A stretch of DNA of 64,000 nt. Source: Ursus arctos (Eukaryota > Chordata > Mammalia > Carnivora > Ursidae). The stretch is from NCBI RefSeq assembly GCF_023065955.2, contig NW_026622841.1:22627501-22691500 (forward strand), in the 5' to 3' direction. The notes beneath the pieces were generated by a model. That model was not told the origin of the DNA. It searched no databases and was given only the letters and a program-made list of their open reading frames with translations. Both the position numbers and the translations under genes were made by a program. Positions 23,135 through 34,303 of this stretch are shown piece after piece; within the stretch, counting starts at the first letter, position 1, and each line of letters begins with the position of its first letter.

Positions 23135-23765
23135 CTCAGGTCAAAACCATGGAGCCAGCTGGCACTGTCCTCAAAAATATGTCCTCAATCCTACTGCATC
23201 TTATTACTCTGCTACTATCTGTGCCTCCCACAGAAAATTCTCAGCACCTTTGAACACGTCCTCTCTTTGCTTAAAACCCAGCAATGGCTTCCATTCCAAC
23301 AAAGTGAGGCTAAAGTCCTTAAAATGGCCCACAAAGCTTTGGCATCATCTGCTCCCAACTTAGACCTTCACTCTAGATATGTTGCTCTTTCTGGCTCGTT
23401 CTTCCCCCACATTTTCTCTTGGCTAACTTCCTAACCTACAAGTCTTTGCTCAGACATCTCCTTCTCTATTAGGCCTACCCTGACACCCAATTTAAAACTG
23501 CACCATGCCCCAGGACCTTGCAGTCCATACTGTCCTTACTCTGTTCCATTCATTTCTTTTTTATGGTATGACCACCTTCTAACATACTATGTAATTTATG
23601 TATCACATTTTTTGTTTGTATCACACACACACCCTTATAAAATGTGTAAGTCCTCAGGAACAGAGATCTTTCTTTTGTTCACTAATGCATTCCAGATACT
23701 TTCAAGCACCTGGGATATGGTAGAAGCTAAATTATTATCTTTTGAATGAATGAATAAATGACTCC
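23135..23765 (+). mobile_element. L2 LINE, ORF2 3' end and terminus
   Basis: 'cccagcaatggcttccattc' (23278-23297) and 'caaagctttggcatcatctg' are the L2 ORF2 C-terminal landmarks. The terminus shows 'cctgggatatggtagaagct' and the GAATGAATGAATAA-type end at 23745-23759. The frame is destroyed. Confidence 0.75.
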
Positions 23766-24235
23766 ATGTTTTATCTGTCAAGAAACTGAGGCAAGACAGG
23801 ATAAGCAATTCGTCAAGATGAAAAGTAGGAAACTCCCCTTTGTTTGGTTCATGTTTCCCATTTCTCCAGAAGACATATTCTGTGGGTTAGAACTTGGTAG
23901 AGAAGCTAAGTTTTGAATGGATGAAACTCCAAAGTTAGGAAAATCAACATTACACAATAAATTTTAAAGACAGGCAGATAATTAGAGTTAGAGTAGAATA
24001 CAAGAGAGTGAAGAATCCTCCTGGATGCTATCATCCAAAATAAGGGCAAAAATTAAAGAAGAATGTAATTGTTTACATGTTCATCCATCAAACTTGCTTA
24101 CATAATTGGAATATTTCTTAAACATAAACTTATAATGTATTAAAATCATGTTTTTTACTTGCAACATGATTGTTTAATCCAACTTCCTTTACTGCTTTAT
24201 AGAGACATTTTCTTTAGCATCTAGCAACTAATATT
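23766..24235. other. Intergenic, nothing recognised
   Basis: AT-rich sequence with no gene or clear repeat before the antisense L1 begins. Confidence 0.4.
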
Positions 24236-24997
24236 TACATACTTATTCCAGATTCATTTCAGTATTTTTTCTTTCTTGTCTACACCTTGTATTTCACTTC
24301 CTTCTTTAGTTTTCTCATTTTATCTTCTATCAATTTTTACTATTTTATGTATTTTATGTGATATCTGCCACAGGTTATCTTTGTGGTAACTTAGCTTGGC
24401 TCTTTGGTTAGCTAATTAAACTCCTCCCACATTTTTCAACATTTTGGTGCCTGTATGTCACTTTTTCTGACTGTACTTTTTTGTGATAACTGCTCCTTTA
24501 TAGTGAGACTTCTAAGCCAGTTTGATATAAATTTGGAGATCAATTCTGCTGATTTCTCTTTTATTTTGAAACCAGAAATTTCTTATTGAGATGGTCTTTC
24601 CTTTTGGGTTTTGAACTTTCTGTTTATATATAAATTCCATCTAAATATTCTTCCTTTCCAATCCGCATGTCTTTTGTTTCTTTCTCTTGCTTTATTGCTC
24701 TGATTAAAATTCCCAGTACTATGGTGAACAAGAACATGAAGAGTAGATATCTTTGCCTTGTTCTCAATCTTAGGGCAAAAGCATTTGGTCTTTCACCATT
24801 CAGTATAATGTTAGCTATTGGGTTTTTGGTAGATTTTCTTTATCAAGTTGAGGAAATGTCCCCCTATGCCTAGTTTTCTGAGAGTTTTTATCACAAATGA
24901 GTATTGAATTTTGTGATATGCTTTTTCTGCATCAATTGAGAGGATAATAAGATATTTCTTTAGACTGTTGATATGGTAGATTATATTTATTGGCTTT

Positions 24998-25505
24998 TTA
25001 ATTGAGATATAATTAACATACAACATAATGCACACATTTAAAGCGTACAATTCCATGGCTTTTAATATATCCCCAAGATTTTAAACCATCACCACTAATT
25101 CCAAAACATTTCATCACCCCGAAAAGAAACTCCATACCCTTTCAGCAGTCACCACCTTTCTCCCCACCCCCTAGTCCTTGGCAGCTGCTAATTTGCTTTC
25201 TGATTTTATGTATTTGCCTATTCTGGATATTCATATGAATGGAATCATACAATATGTGGCCTCTTGTGACTGATTTCTTTCACGTAATGTTTTCAAGGCT
25301 CATCTGTGTTGTAGCATATATCAGTACTTCATTCATTTTTATGGCTGAATAGTATTCTATTGGACGGATATAGCATATTTTGTTTATCCATTCACCGGTT
25401 GATAATATTTGGGTTGTTTCCACTTTTTTGTCATTATGAAAAATGCTGCAATGAACATTCCTGGCAAGTTTTTCTAAGAACATATGTTTTCCATTGATGA
25501 ACTTT
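24998..25505 (-). mobile_element. L1M 3' fragment inserted in the old L1 ORF2
   Basis: 'taattgagatataattaaca' and 'tgcacacatttaaagcgtac' mark an antisense L1M 3' UTR. It continues through 'ttggcagctgctaatttgct' to 'cattatgaaaaatgctgcaa'. The host ORF2 stops at 'atatttattggctttt' and picks up at 'aatattgaaccagcttta', so the fragment's edges are set by the interrupted host. Confidence 0.7.
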
Positions 25506-25861
25506 TAAATATTGAACCAGCTTTAAATATCTGAAGTAAATTCCACTTGGTGGTGATGTACGTACGCTTCTTTTTATATGTTGCTAGGTTTGATTTGATA
25601 AAATTTTATTGAGATTTTTGTGTCTATATTCATGAGAGATTTTGGTCTGTAGTTTTATTTTGTTTTCCTTGCATTGTCTTTGTCTGGTTTTAGTATCATC
25701 ATAAAATGACTGTGATTCCTTCCTCTTCTATTTTTTGGAAGAGACTGTACAAAATTGGTCTTAATTCCTCTTTAAATATTTTGTAGAATTCTCCAGTGAA
25801 ACCATCTGGTTCTGGAGATTTCTTTTTCAGAAGCATTTCAATTACAAACTCAATTTTCTTA

Positions 25862-26290
25862 CCAAGACACAGACTCTTAACTATAGAGAGCAAACTGTTG
25901 GTTACTAGTGGGTAGGTGGAGGGATGGGTTAAATAGGTGATGGGGATTAAAAAGTGCACTTGTGGGGCTCTGGGTGGTTCAGTCAGTTAAGCATCTGCCT
26001 TCAGCTCAGGTCAGGATCCCAGGGTCCTGAGACTGAGCCCCACATCAGGCTCCCCGCGCAGTGAGGAGCCTGCTTCTCCCTTTCCCTCTGCCACTCCCCC
26101 TGCTTGTGCTCTCTCTCTCTCTGTCAAATAAATAAATACAATCTTTAAAAAAAATAAAAAATAAAAAAAATAAAGAGTGCACTTGTCATGATGAGTACCA
26201 AGTATTGTATGGAAGTGTTGAATCACTAAATTGTATACCTGAAACTAATATTACACCATATGTTAACTAACTGGAATTTAAATAAAAACT
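25862..26290 (+). mobile_element. Carnivore L1 3' end carrying a SINE, inserted in the old L1
   Basis: The sense-strand 3' UTR, 'ggagggatgggttaaatagg' through 'ctgaaactaatattacacca' to 'gaatttaaataaaaact', is the terminal part of carnivore L1s. A Can-SINE (25964-26175) is inserted in it. Flanks end in ATTTTCTTA on both sides, a short target duplication. Confidence 0.85.
25964..26175 (+). mobile_element. Can-SINE inside the L1 3' end
   Basis: It starts 'gggctctgggtggttcagtc' and ends in 'tgtcaaataaataaatacaa' plus an A-rich tail. AGTGCACTTGT occurs at 25953-25963 and 26176-26186 as the target-site duplication. It must be younger than the L1 that contains it. Confidence 0.93.
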
Positions 26291-27287
26291 AAAGTTCCAT
26301 TTTCTTAATCGTTATAGGATATTCAAATTGTCTATTTCATGTCGGTTAGTAGTTTGTGATTTTTGAGGAGTTGGCTCGTTTCTTTTAAGTTGTCAGATTT
26401 ATGAACATAACAATGTTTGTAGTATTCTCCTTTTATTCTCTTAATGGCTTCAGGATCTCTAGTGATATCCACTGTTTCATTGTTAATATTGTTGATCTGT
26501 GTCTCCTCTCTTATCTTAGTCAGTCTTGCTAAAAGGGTATCAATTTTATTTGGGTTTATTTTGCTCTTCTTTTATTTTTCGTAGATATGCACTTGGGTTA
26601 CTGATTTGAGATCTTTCCTCTTTTCTAACAAAAGCATTTCATGCCATAAATTACTCTTGGCTCTGCTTTAGCTGTGTCCCCAAATTTTGAAATATTGTAT
26701 TTTCATTTTCATTCCATTCAGTGTATTTTTTTAAATTTCCCTTGAGACTTCCTCATTGATCCATGTATTATTTAAAAGTGTGTCATATAATTTCCATGTA
26801 TTTCAAAAATTTTTTGTTCTCTTTCCGTTATTGATGTCTAGTTTGATTCTATTATCGTCAGAGAGCATACTCTATATGATTTCAATTTTTCTAAATTTGT
26901 TGAGATTCGTTTCACAGCTCAGGATATGGTCTGTGTACTATATCCATATCCACAAAAAGAACATGGGCAATTGACAAAAACGTGTATTCTGCTGTGGTGG
27001 GGTAGAATATTCTATAAATATCAATTAGATCCCTCTTGGCTGATTGTATTATTCAGCTCTTCTACATTTTTTTCTGATTTTTTTGTCTAACAGTTTGAGC
27101 AGTTGCTGATAAAGGGCTGTTGGAGGCCCCAAATATAATTGTGGATTTGTCTAATTCTCCTTTCAGCTTTACCAGGTTTTCTGTTTTGCATATATTTTGA
27201 AGCTCTGTTGGTTGGTGCGTGCACTTTGAGGATTGCTGTGTCACTTAGTGGATTGCTCCTTGTGTAAATAAATACTATCAGATTCCA

Positions 27288-27481
27288 GGGGCACCTGGGT
27301 AGCTCAGTCGGTTAGGCGTCTGACTCTTGGTTTCGACTCAGGTCACGATCTTGGGGTCATGGGATGGAGACCCTTGTCAGGCTCCATGCTTTTCATGGAT
27401 CCTGCTTGGGGTTCTCTCCCTCTGCCTCTTCCCCAGCTCATGCTCATTCTCTCTCTCTCTAAAAAAAATAAATAAAATCTT
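27288..27481 (+). mobile_element. Can-SINE, older type
   Basis: It begins 'ggggcacctgggtagctcag' with the 'gactcttggtttcgactcag' body. The 3' tail runs directly into a TA-rich microsatellite. A possible duplication, GATTCCA/GGTTCCA, flanks SINE plus repeat. Confidence 0.9.
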
Positions 27482-27583
27482 AATATATATATTATATATA
27501 TATAATATATATATTATATATATATAATATATATATTATATATATTGTATATATATAATATATATAATATATAATATATATTA
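27482..27583. repeat. TA-rich palindromic microsatellite
   Basis: About 100 bases are built only of TA/AT steps with interspersed TATTATA interruptions (one G at 27548). The unit repeats in both orientations, so hairpins or cruciforms are possible. It extends the SINE A-tail. Confidence 0.9.
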
Positions 27584-27689
27584 GGTTCCATTCTACAGGT
27601 GGGAACATCCCAGGCAGTTTGTGACCAAAGCATATCAGTATTCAAACTAAATATTGTCGATGTGCAAAACAGGTTTAAAAACGTTTTTA

Positions 27690-28090
27690 ATAAATTTTAT
27701 TTTTTAAATCAGTTTTAGGTCACCACAAAACTGAGCAGAAAGTACAGAGAGTTCCGATATATGCCCTGACTCTACACACACATGGCTTCAGCCTCTATCA
27801 TCCTCGCCAGAGTGGTACATTTCTTACAACTGGTGAACCTGCATTGACACATCACTATCACTAAAGCCTATATATAGTTCACATTAGAGTTCACTCTTGG
27901 TATTGTATATTTTATGGGTCTTGATATATGTATAACGACATATATCCACTATTATAGTTACATACAGAATAGTTTCACTGCCCTAAAAATCCTCTGGGCT
28001 TCTCCTACTTATCTCTCTCCCTTCCCCTTAACCCCTGGTACCACTGATCATTTTACTATTTCCTTACAAACCAGATGTTTCTAACCTGGC
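27690..28090 (-). mobile_element. L1M 3' UTR fragment, antisense
   Basis: The order 'agttttaggtcaccacaaaa', 'gccagagtggtacatttctt', 'ctaaaaatcctctgggcttc', and 'ccctggtaccactgatca' is that of an old L1M 3' end in reverse. Confidence 0.7.
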
Positions 28091-28560
28091 CTTTTATAGT
28101 AGTTAAAATAGGTTAACTGCTGTAACAAATGTACACAGAGATATATAATATGTCAAACTCAACAAAAATATTTTCCCTCTCATATAAGCCTTATATCTTA
28201 CCTCTCACACACTTCTATCTGATTGGAGGGCGCCTCTCCTCTACATGGTAATCCAGACTCCTTTCGTCTTGTGGCTTCGACATCTTTAACATGTGGCTTC
28301 TATGGGCATCATACTCATTGACATCACAGATGTGAAAGGAATGCAAAAGATAATATGTAAGGGATTTTTAAGGGTTTGGTCTGGAAATGGTGTAAAAGTC
28401 AATCTTACGGCAACTCCCAACGGCAGTGGAGGCCAGGAAATATAGGCTAGTTGTGTGCTCAGGAAGAAGGAAAAACCGGCTTAGTGACCAGCTGGCCAGT
28501 CTGTGCCACAGCTCTATGGAACCTAAAGGGGTCCCTGGATAGACTTTAGGGGGTTGCTTG
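28091..28560. other. Decayed repeat-like sequence
   Basis: A 'taactgctgtaacaaatgta' type opening and 'cttgtggcttcgacatct' suggest an old LTR or DNA element with the same general layout as 41190-41550. It is unassigned. Confidence 0.35.
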
Positions 28561-29618
28561 AGCGTTCAGAAGATATATGCAAAATGTTCCCTTTGATTAC
28601 ACTTTCCTAGGGAAAGGGAAGGACTAGCCCTGACCGTATGAATTAGGAGAGCATGCTGGGAGAAGCTGAATTTAAGCTGAGGCTTAACAATAGGTAGAGA
28701 GAGAGGAGGTTGAGATAGAAGGTAAGGGGAATCTGGGCACAAAAACATCACAAGCAGAGGCACAAAGATGGGAGATTATAATGTGTGTTTGAAAAATGGC
28801 CAAAAGCTCAGACTAGCTGAAGGATTGAGTCAGCAAGTTGATACTGGCTCGTCTATGTGCCAGGACCTGGCTCTATAAGGGTGCAAACAGAGGAAGAGGG
28901 ACACTTGAACAACTAGTTGTGGATAATACTGCTACAGACATGGAGGATGCAATGAGACCCTGCTGCAAGGGCACTCACCTTACCCCTGGAAGATTAGTGG
29001 AAGTGATATACAAGCTGAGCCCTGAAGGACAAGTCGGTGTTCGCTAAGAGTGGGCAGAGAAGAGCTGTATCCCAGGCCTGAAGGCATAATAAAGTATGTA
29101 CAATATATACAGGAATGGCTGCTGGAAGGCCTCTGTGGTAGAGGCCAAGAATGCAAGAGGAAGAATAGCATGCAATCAGGCTAGGTAGGACTCAGATACA
29201 GAAGACCTTATAAAGTATGTTAACAAATCGGGATGCTATTCTAAGGACAACAAGGATTTTGAGCAAGGCAGTAGAAGCAGTAAACCTCAATTACAATCAT
29301 TTCAGCTGCAGCTGGAAAATGGAAAATGAATTGGAGGACAGCGAGACTAGATATAAGAATACGGTTTGGGGACTATTGGGATAGTTCATGGTATAAATGA
29401 TGGCCTTGACTATGGGAATGGTGGTAAAAATGCAGAATGATAGATGGATTTGAGAGTTGAGAGGTACGACCTCCAGGACTTAGTCTTCACTGGGTATGCA
29501 GGTTAAAGGAGAAGTCAAGAATGTCTACCAGGCTTTTGGTCAGAGGAACTGAGTAGATAGTGGTGATATTGAATACTAAGCTAAAAAGCAGATTTTTTTT
29601 AATGAACATCCTTAAATT

Positions 29619-29806
29619 AATTTTTTGAAGTTTTATTTATTTATTTTAGAGGGAGCAAGGGGGAGGGGCAGAGGGGGAGGAGAGAGAATCCCCAAGCAGA
29701 CTCCCCACTAAGCACAAAGCCCAACAACATGGGGCTCAATCCCAGGACCCTGAGATCATGACGTGAGCCGAAATCAAGAGTCAAACACAACCAACTGAGC
29801 TGCCCT
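29619..29806 (-). mobile_element. Can-SINE, older, antisense
   Basis: It starts at 'ttttttgaagttttatttat' and ends at 'caaccaactgagctgccc'. The older form is shown by 'ctgagatcatgacgtgagcc' and 'gaaatcaagagtcaaac'. It abuts a second SINE 15 bases away. Confidence 0.88.
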
Positions 29807-29820
29807 TAAAGAGTGGATTT

Positions 29821-29989
29821 TTTTTTTTTTTAAGATTTTATTTACTGATTTGTCGAGAGACAGAAAGCACAAGCAGGGGAAGCAGCAGGCATCAGCAAGG
29901 AACCCGATGCAGGACTCGATCTCAGGACCCTGGGATCATGCCTGAGCCGAAGACAGACACTTAACCGACTGAGCCACCCAGGCATCCCT
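29821..29989 (-). mobile_element. Can-SINE, antisense, with 13-bp TSD
   Basis: A shorter copy with the head 'ccgactgagccacccaggca'. Its flanks are AAAGAGTGGATTT (29808-29820) and AAAAAGTGGATTT (29990-30002). Confidence 0.92.
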
Positions 29990-30302
29990 AAAAAGTGGAT
30001 TTTAACTGAGATTTCAGTTTGGAAATTTGAGCTTAAATTGGGGATGTACTTAAATTGTCAATTCCATAGAACTCAGAGAGGTCAGGAATGACAACCTAGA
30101 TCTGGAAATTGTCAACAAGGTAACAGAAATCTCGGGAATGGATGAGATTTTAGGTAGAGAGTATGGAGTAAGCAGAGTGCTAGCCAAGACAGGTCCTTGC
30201 TGACTACCCAGGGGAGCAACAGGGACACAGAACCTGTGGAGAACAAGGCATGACTATAGAACCAGGACGGGAAGCATAAGGCAGGCCAAGGAAGACAGTG
30301 CT

Positions 30303-30473
30303 TCCCCCTCCCTTTTTTTAGAGGATGGGAGGGGTAGAGAAAGAGCAAGAGAGAGAATCCTAAGCAGGCTCCATGTCCAGCCTGACTCGGGGCTCAATCT
30401 CAGGACCCTAAAATCATGACCTGAGCTGAAATCAAGAGTTGATGCTTAACTGACTGAGCCACCCCAGCGCCCC
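30303..30473 (-). mobile_element. Can-SINE, older, antisense
   Basis: The body 'ggctcaatctcaggacccta' and head 'gactgagccaccccagcgcc' are present. The T-tail is degraded. An imperfect duplication (GGAAGACAGTGCTT/GGAAAGAGTGCTT) flanks it. Confidence 0.88.
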
Positions 30474-30680
30474 AGGAAAGAGTGCTTTAAGGAGCAGTCA
30501 GTGGTGTCAAATCCTGTCTTGGAAAGGTTAAGCTGAGTAAGGATAAGCAGTGGATTCAGGGACAAGGTGAGGATAATTTCAAGGAAGCAGCAAGAGCCCA
30601 TGGGTGCATTGCAGTGTGCCCTAAAGAAGGGGAGCAGATAGCTATTGGAGCAGAGGACTTGCAGAAGAAAGAGTGGTGAC

Positions 30681-30714
<34 letters not shown>

Positions 30715-30735
30715 AAGGAACAGTTCCTGTTTGTT
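30474..30735 (+). mobile_element. Ancient dispersed repeat (copy 4), part
   Basis: 'agtggtgtcaaatcctgtct' (30500-30519) and the following segment continue the same dispersed family. A (GT)15 tract lies at 30683-30713. It resumes after the SINE at 30747-30957. Confidence 0.4.
30683..30713. repeat. (GT)15 microsatellite
   Basis: A pure GT run in the dispersed repeat. Confidence 0.95.
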
Positions 30736-30746
30736 AATGTAGGAGA

Positions 30747-30957
30747 GATTTTTTTTTTTAATTTTATTTATTAATTTTGTCAGAGATATATATATAGAGA
30801 GAGAGAGAGAGAGCACAAGCAGGGGGAGTGGCAGGCAGAGGAAGAAGCAGGCTCCCCGCTGAGCAAGGAGCCCAATGCTGGACTCGATTCCAGGACCCTG
30901 GGATCATGACCTGAGCCGAAGGCAGACGCTTAACCGACTGAGCCACTCAGGTGTCCC
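30747..30957 (-). mobile_element. Can-SINE, antisense
   Basis: Full length: T-tail, TA and GA repeat block (30786-30813), body, and head ending 'ccactcaggtgtccc'. AATGTAGGAGA (30736-30746) and AATGTAGCAGA (30958-30968) flank it. Confidence 0.93.
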
Positions 30958-31395
30958 AATGTAGCAGATTTAAATGTGTTTAGGTAACAATTGTGAGCAC
31001 TTGAAAGAATGATACCAGCATGTGGAAGGCCTAGAATTTCAGGTAGGAGACTTGGTTCCTTGGTAATTAGGAGCCATTTCAAGCAGGACAACATGGTCAT
31101 TGTCATGCTGTAGGAAGACTTATTTTGGAGCTGGGTATAATGCCTAGAGTACGTCTTACCCTAAAGAAACTTATCCTGCCTTAAAATGAAGCAAAGGTTT
31201 AGTTTGGGGTTCTAGATGAGGGTCTCAGTAGAATCTTTCAACGTGCTTTTGTGGGCACTTTTATGGCAGTCTTTAAGGCACTGCTTCAAAATTGTGGTCT
31301 AATAATCTGTTTACTTGCTAGGACCAACATCTTTGTTAAGCAACGTTTAGCTTGCCGTTGTTCCAATCTTAAAAACATTACAAGTAGACAGGTTT
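30958..31395. other. Intergenic, tail of dispersed repeat then unassigned
   Basis: 'tggtaattaggagccatttc' fits the dispersed family; after about 31190 nothing is recognised. No gene is present. Confidence 0.4.
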
Positions 31396-31410
31396 AAAAG
31401 GCTAGTTCAG

Positions 31411-31615
31411 GGGCGCCTGGGTGGCACGGCAGTTAAGCGTCTGCCTTCAGCTCAGGGCGTGATCCTGGCGTTCTGGGATCGAGCCCTGCATCAGGCTCCT
31501 CTGCTATGAGCCTGCTTCTTCCTCTCCCACTCCCCCTGCTTGTGTTCCCTCTCTCGCTGGCTGTCTCTATCTCCGTCGAATAAATAAATAAAATCTTTAA
31601 AAAAAAATAATAAAT
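31411..31615 (+). mobile_element. Young Can-SINE with perfect 15-bp TSD (bear/pinniped-type body)
   Basis: Starts 'gggcgcctgggtggcacggc'. It has the 'ctcagggcgtgatcctggcg' centre and the 'ctctctcgctggctgtctct' 3' region, and an A-rich tail. The duplication AAAAGGCTAGTTCAG is identical at 31396-31410 and 31616-31630. This body, with 'ggcacggcagttaagcg' in the A-box region and the long pyrimidine 3' part, is the one I know from ursid and pinniped genomes; that is recalled family knowledge. Confidence 0.95.
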
Positions 31616-31630
31616 AAAAGGCTAGTTCAG

Positions 31631-32710
31631 CAGTTAGCCTGTGAGTTGATAAAATGTAGCCAACTCCATAGTTTTCTTTTTGTCCCGAGATCCTTAAAGC
31701 AACTCTTCTGCCCCAGTGTATCTACCTACGTCATAAACAGCAGCAGAGGAATGAAAGAGAAACCCTACCCAGGTACAAATTAGGGTGTTGTGTGGCTGGG
31801 GTAGAAAAGTTGGTGTTGTTAAATGAATTTAAATGGAAGAATCCCAAGCATATACTTAGAGCAAAAGCAAATCTTAAATTTGCTTCATAAACAAAATTTA
31901 ATACAAGACAAATCTAGACCTAAATGGGAAGGTCCATGAGTTTCAATAACTCCTACCTTGTTCATAAATCACAATATTGATCAAGTATAAATTAATGCAT
32001 GAATATATACATTAGCATATGGGAACTTATGAAACCTCATTTATTATGTGAGAATGAAGCAGAAAGCAATTTTTATATTAGGAACACCTAAGTTAAACCA
32101 TTTAGCATTTTAAAAAAAACTTAGCTGAATGGATCTTTTATCTACATGAATCTATTCTTTACATCTCTCCCTCTCAAAAGAAAAATGTTTGGCAAACTAT
32201 CACTCCCACTCTTCCTTTGGGTCCTTGGGAAGAGAACTTAAGACCAAGGTGTGAGCATTAAATGACAACTCATGAAAAGAGGTGGCAAAAGGAACTTCTG
32301 AGAATTTCATTTGTAATTCTACTACGTATTTCCTCCCAATGACCAGCGTATCCTGGGAGTGGCCATTGCATGTTTTGATTTTCTCCCTTGATGAGATTTG
32401 CTTTACTAGAAGAGCTACCCTTCAAATAATGGTTATTGTTTAAACTGAAATATCAGACAGCAAACATACAGCATTTGTACACTCTATCAGTAAATGTTGT
32501 TATACAAGCTATTCACTGGTACATTAGAAGTTTCAGTACCTTTGTTAAGATGTTGTGAAATAATATGTCCTTGGGGCATATCACAGAAAGGGTGTAGGTG
32601 TAGTAAATCCGTGAAAATTGTACCTAATTGGGAGGGTAGGGGAGAAAAAGATCATTTTTCAGTAGAGTTAATAGAAAATTCCTTCTGTAAACCCAAAACC
32701 ACACCCTAGA
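31631..32710. other. Intergenic unique sequence
   Basis: AT-rich, with no recognised gene, RNA or repeat. The 71-codon frame at 32494-32709 has no features. Confidence 0.45.
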
Positions 32711-32905
32711 TCAGTGTTCTCAACCCTGGCTGAGCTTCAGAACCACCTATGTGGCTTTTGAAAAACATGTCCAGGTTCCCACTCCAAATTTCCCACTAAC
32801 TCCAAATACCCAGGGTTTGCTTCTCCCTGCTCTGCATTTAGCTTTTTTTTTTTAAAAGCCCTTCTTGACTTTGCTGTGCATCCCCGGTTGAAATCCCTGC
32901 TCCAG
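32711..32905. mobile_element. hAT-Charlie (MER5-like) palindromic element
   Basis: It opens 'tcagtgttctcaaccctggc' and ends 'ccccggttgaaatccctgct', which are imperfect inverse complements, typical of short nonautonomous hAT elements. A T-run sits at 32844-32853. Confidence 0.65.
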
Positions 32906-33770
32906 AGCTTGTATCTACAAATAAGTTGTAGGAGAAGCAACACACAGGGTTATATGAGGTCTAGGGAAACCTTGGAATAACAGGAATGTTGTAGTGTTAG
33001 CTAAAATTCTCTAGGCCCTTGACTGAAGGGGTGGAGTAAATTGAAGTAAGGATTCCGCACGTGACTGGAAGGGCACAGACTAGAGAAAAAGAAGACAGTT
33101 TAGCTTCCTCTTGAACTACTGGCTTTGTAACATTCTAAACAATGTAGAAGAGTAGGAGCTCAATTAAAATTCACTCATGAGCTTGAGGCAGCAAGATATA
33201 ATAAATAAATTCAATATAGAAAGGGTCCCAAGTTATAATTCAAAAATCAAGAGGTCTACAGCTGCTAGTGCGCAGGACTTGAAATATGGCTGGTATGAAG
33301 AGAAGCGAACTGAATTGAGATACGCTGAGTGTATTTCTGTAAATGTAAAATACACACCATTTTCAAAGACTGTGAAAAAACTATAAAATCCATCACTAAT
33401 AATTTTATATTGATTGCATGTTGAAGCGATGTTTTAAATATATTGAATCAAGTCTATTAACTTTTTCTTAATTTTTCTAATGGGGCCAGTAGAAACCTTA
33501 AAACTACACCATGTTGCTCGCATTATAGATCTCTGTAGGGCAACGTGGGTTAAGATTACTGGGGAGACTAACTGGTACTAAAGCGGGGGTAGGGGTGGGG
33601 ATTATGTCATAGCCTAAGATGTTGTAAAGCAACAGGCTTTGTTTTTAACAAGCCGTTTAAAAATAAGCCTCCAGAAAAGAGCACTGTGCAGGATCACCTG
33701 GGCCATACTGTGGGAAGAGCGCCTTGAAGGAGGAAACAATGACTTAATTTCCTTGAAAAGCCCCAAAGAA
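32906..33770. other. Intergenic, proximal upstream of MEX3C
   Basis: Non-repetitive, AT-rich sequence grading into the CpG island. No gene is present. Confidence 0.45.
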
Positions 33771-34242
33771 CTAAAGTTCAGCACATCAAGGCTCCCGCTG
33801 TACCCCAGCGGCCTCCTGGCACTGGAAGCCCGGCCAGCCGGGCGTGGGAGGGCCCTGCCCGGAGGGAGGAGCGCTCCTGGGTCGCGCAGGGAAGGCCCAG
33901 GAGCCACGCGGCTCAGGAAACCACCCCCGCGGCCGGATAGGAGGACGCCTCACTGGCCCCTCCTCCGCGGACTCTCCCTAGGCCCCTACCCCGAAAGGAG
34001 GAAATCTCGTCCTCAACCTGGGGAAACAACGCCCTCCGGGCCCATGCCTACGCTCCACTCTAAGGTCGCTCACACAGTGCCCTAAAAGACCCGACCCCGG
34101 TGGGCCAGAGGGATGAGGAGAAAGGGAGAAAGGCAGGTGTGTGCTTCAACTGCACGCGCCTGCGCGAAAACCCCTAGTCGGTCCCAGTTTCAGCCTGTTA
34201 CAGTGCCTTCGTCCCTCCTACTTTTCCCCGCCCCCACCTGGG

Positions 34243-34264
34243 TACGTCACAAAGAGTGACGTGG
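34243..34264. promoter_or_regulatory. Paired CRE-like half-sites
   Basis: TACGTCAC (34243-34250) and GTGACGTGG (34256-34264) lie five bases apart in opposite orientation. Each contains the TGACG/CGTCA core bound by ATF/CREB proteins. They sit about 630-645 bases upstream of the MEX3C start codon, in the island. Confidence 0.5.
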
Positions 34265-34303
34265 AAAGCGAACAATCACAGTCCCTCTCTTCGTGAGCCA
34301 GTA

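Larger units (their letters stand above)
24236..27275 (-). mobile_element. Old L1 ORF2 (antisense), split by two later insertions
   Basis: The reverse strand carries decayed L1 ORF2. Endonuclease-region sequence lies at about 26300-27270 (for example 'gtgtattctgctgtggtggg'), and reverse-transcriptase sequence at about 25506-25861 and 24236-24997. In translation, 'DAEKAYHKIQ' (within 24811-25056) contains a form of the RT active-region motif, and '[16 protein letters not shown]' (within 25699-25959) is the preceding RT block. Two insertions, at 24998-25505 and 25862-26290, separate the three pieces. Stops and frameshifts are numerous. Confidence 0.85.
28570..30145 (+). mobile_element. Ancient dispersed repeat (copy 3), interrupted by two SINEs
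   Basis: This is the family of 9430-10160. 'tggatttgagagttgagagg' and 'aatgtctaccaggcttttgg' (29520-29539) appear in the expected order. It resumes after the SINEs at 30000 with 'gagatttcagtttggaaatt' and 'tctggaaattgtcaacaagg'. Confidence 0.5.

Noticed and set aside
24811..25056. Possible reverse-transcriptase gene
   Set aside because: It is a short piece of decayed L1 ORF2, interrupted by insertions and stops.
33639..34085. 148-codon ORF upstream of the promoter
   Set aside because: Proline/arginine-rich translation in the CpG island. No domain, and it is upstream of the expected transcription start.
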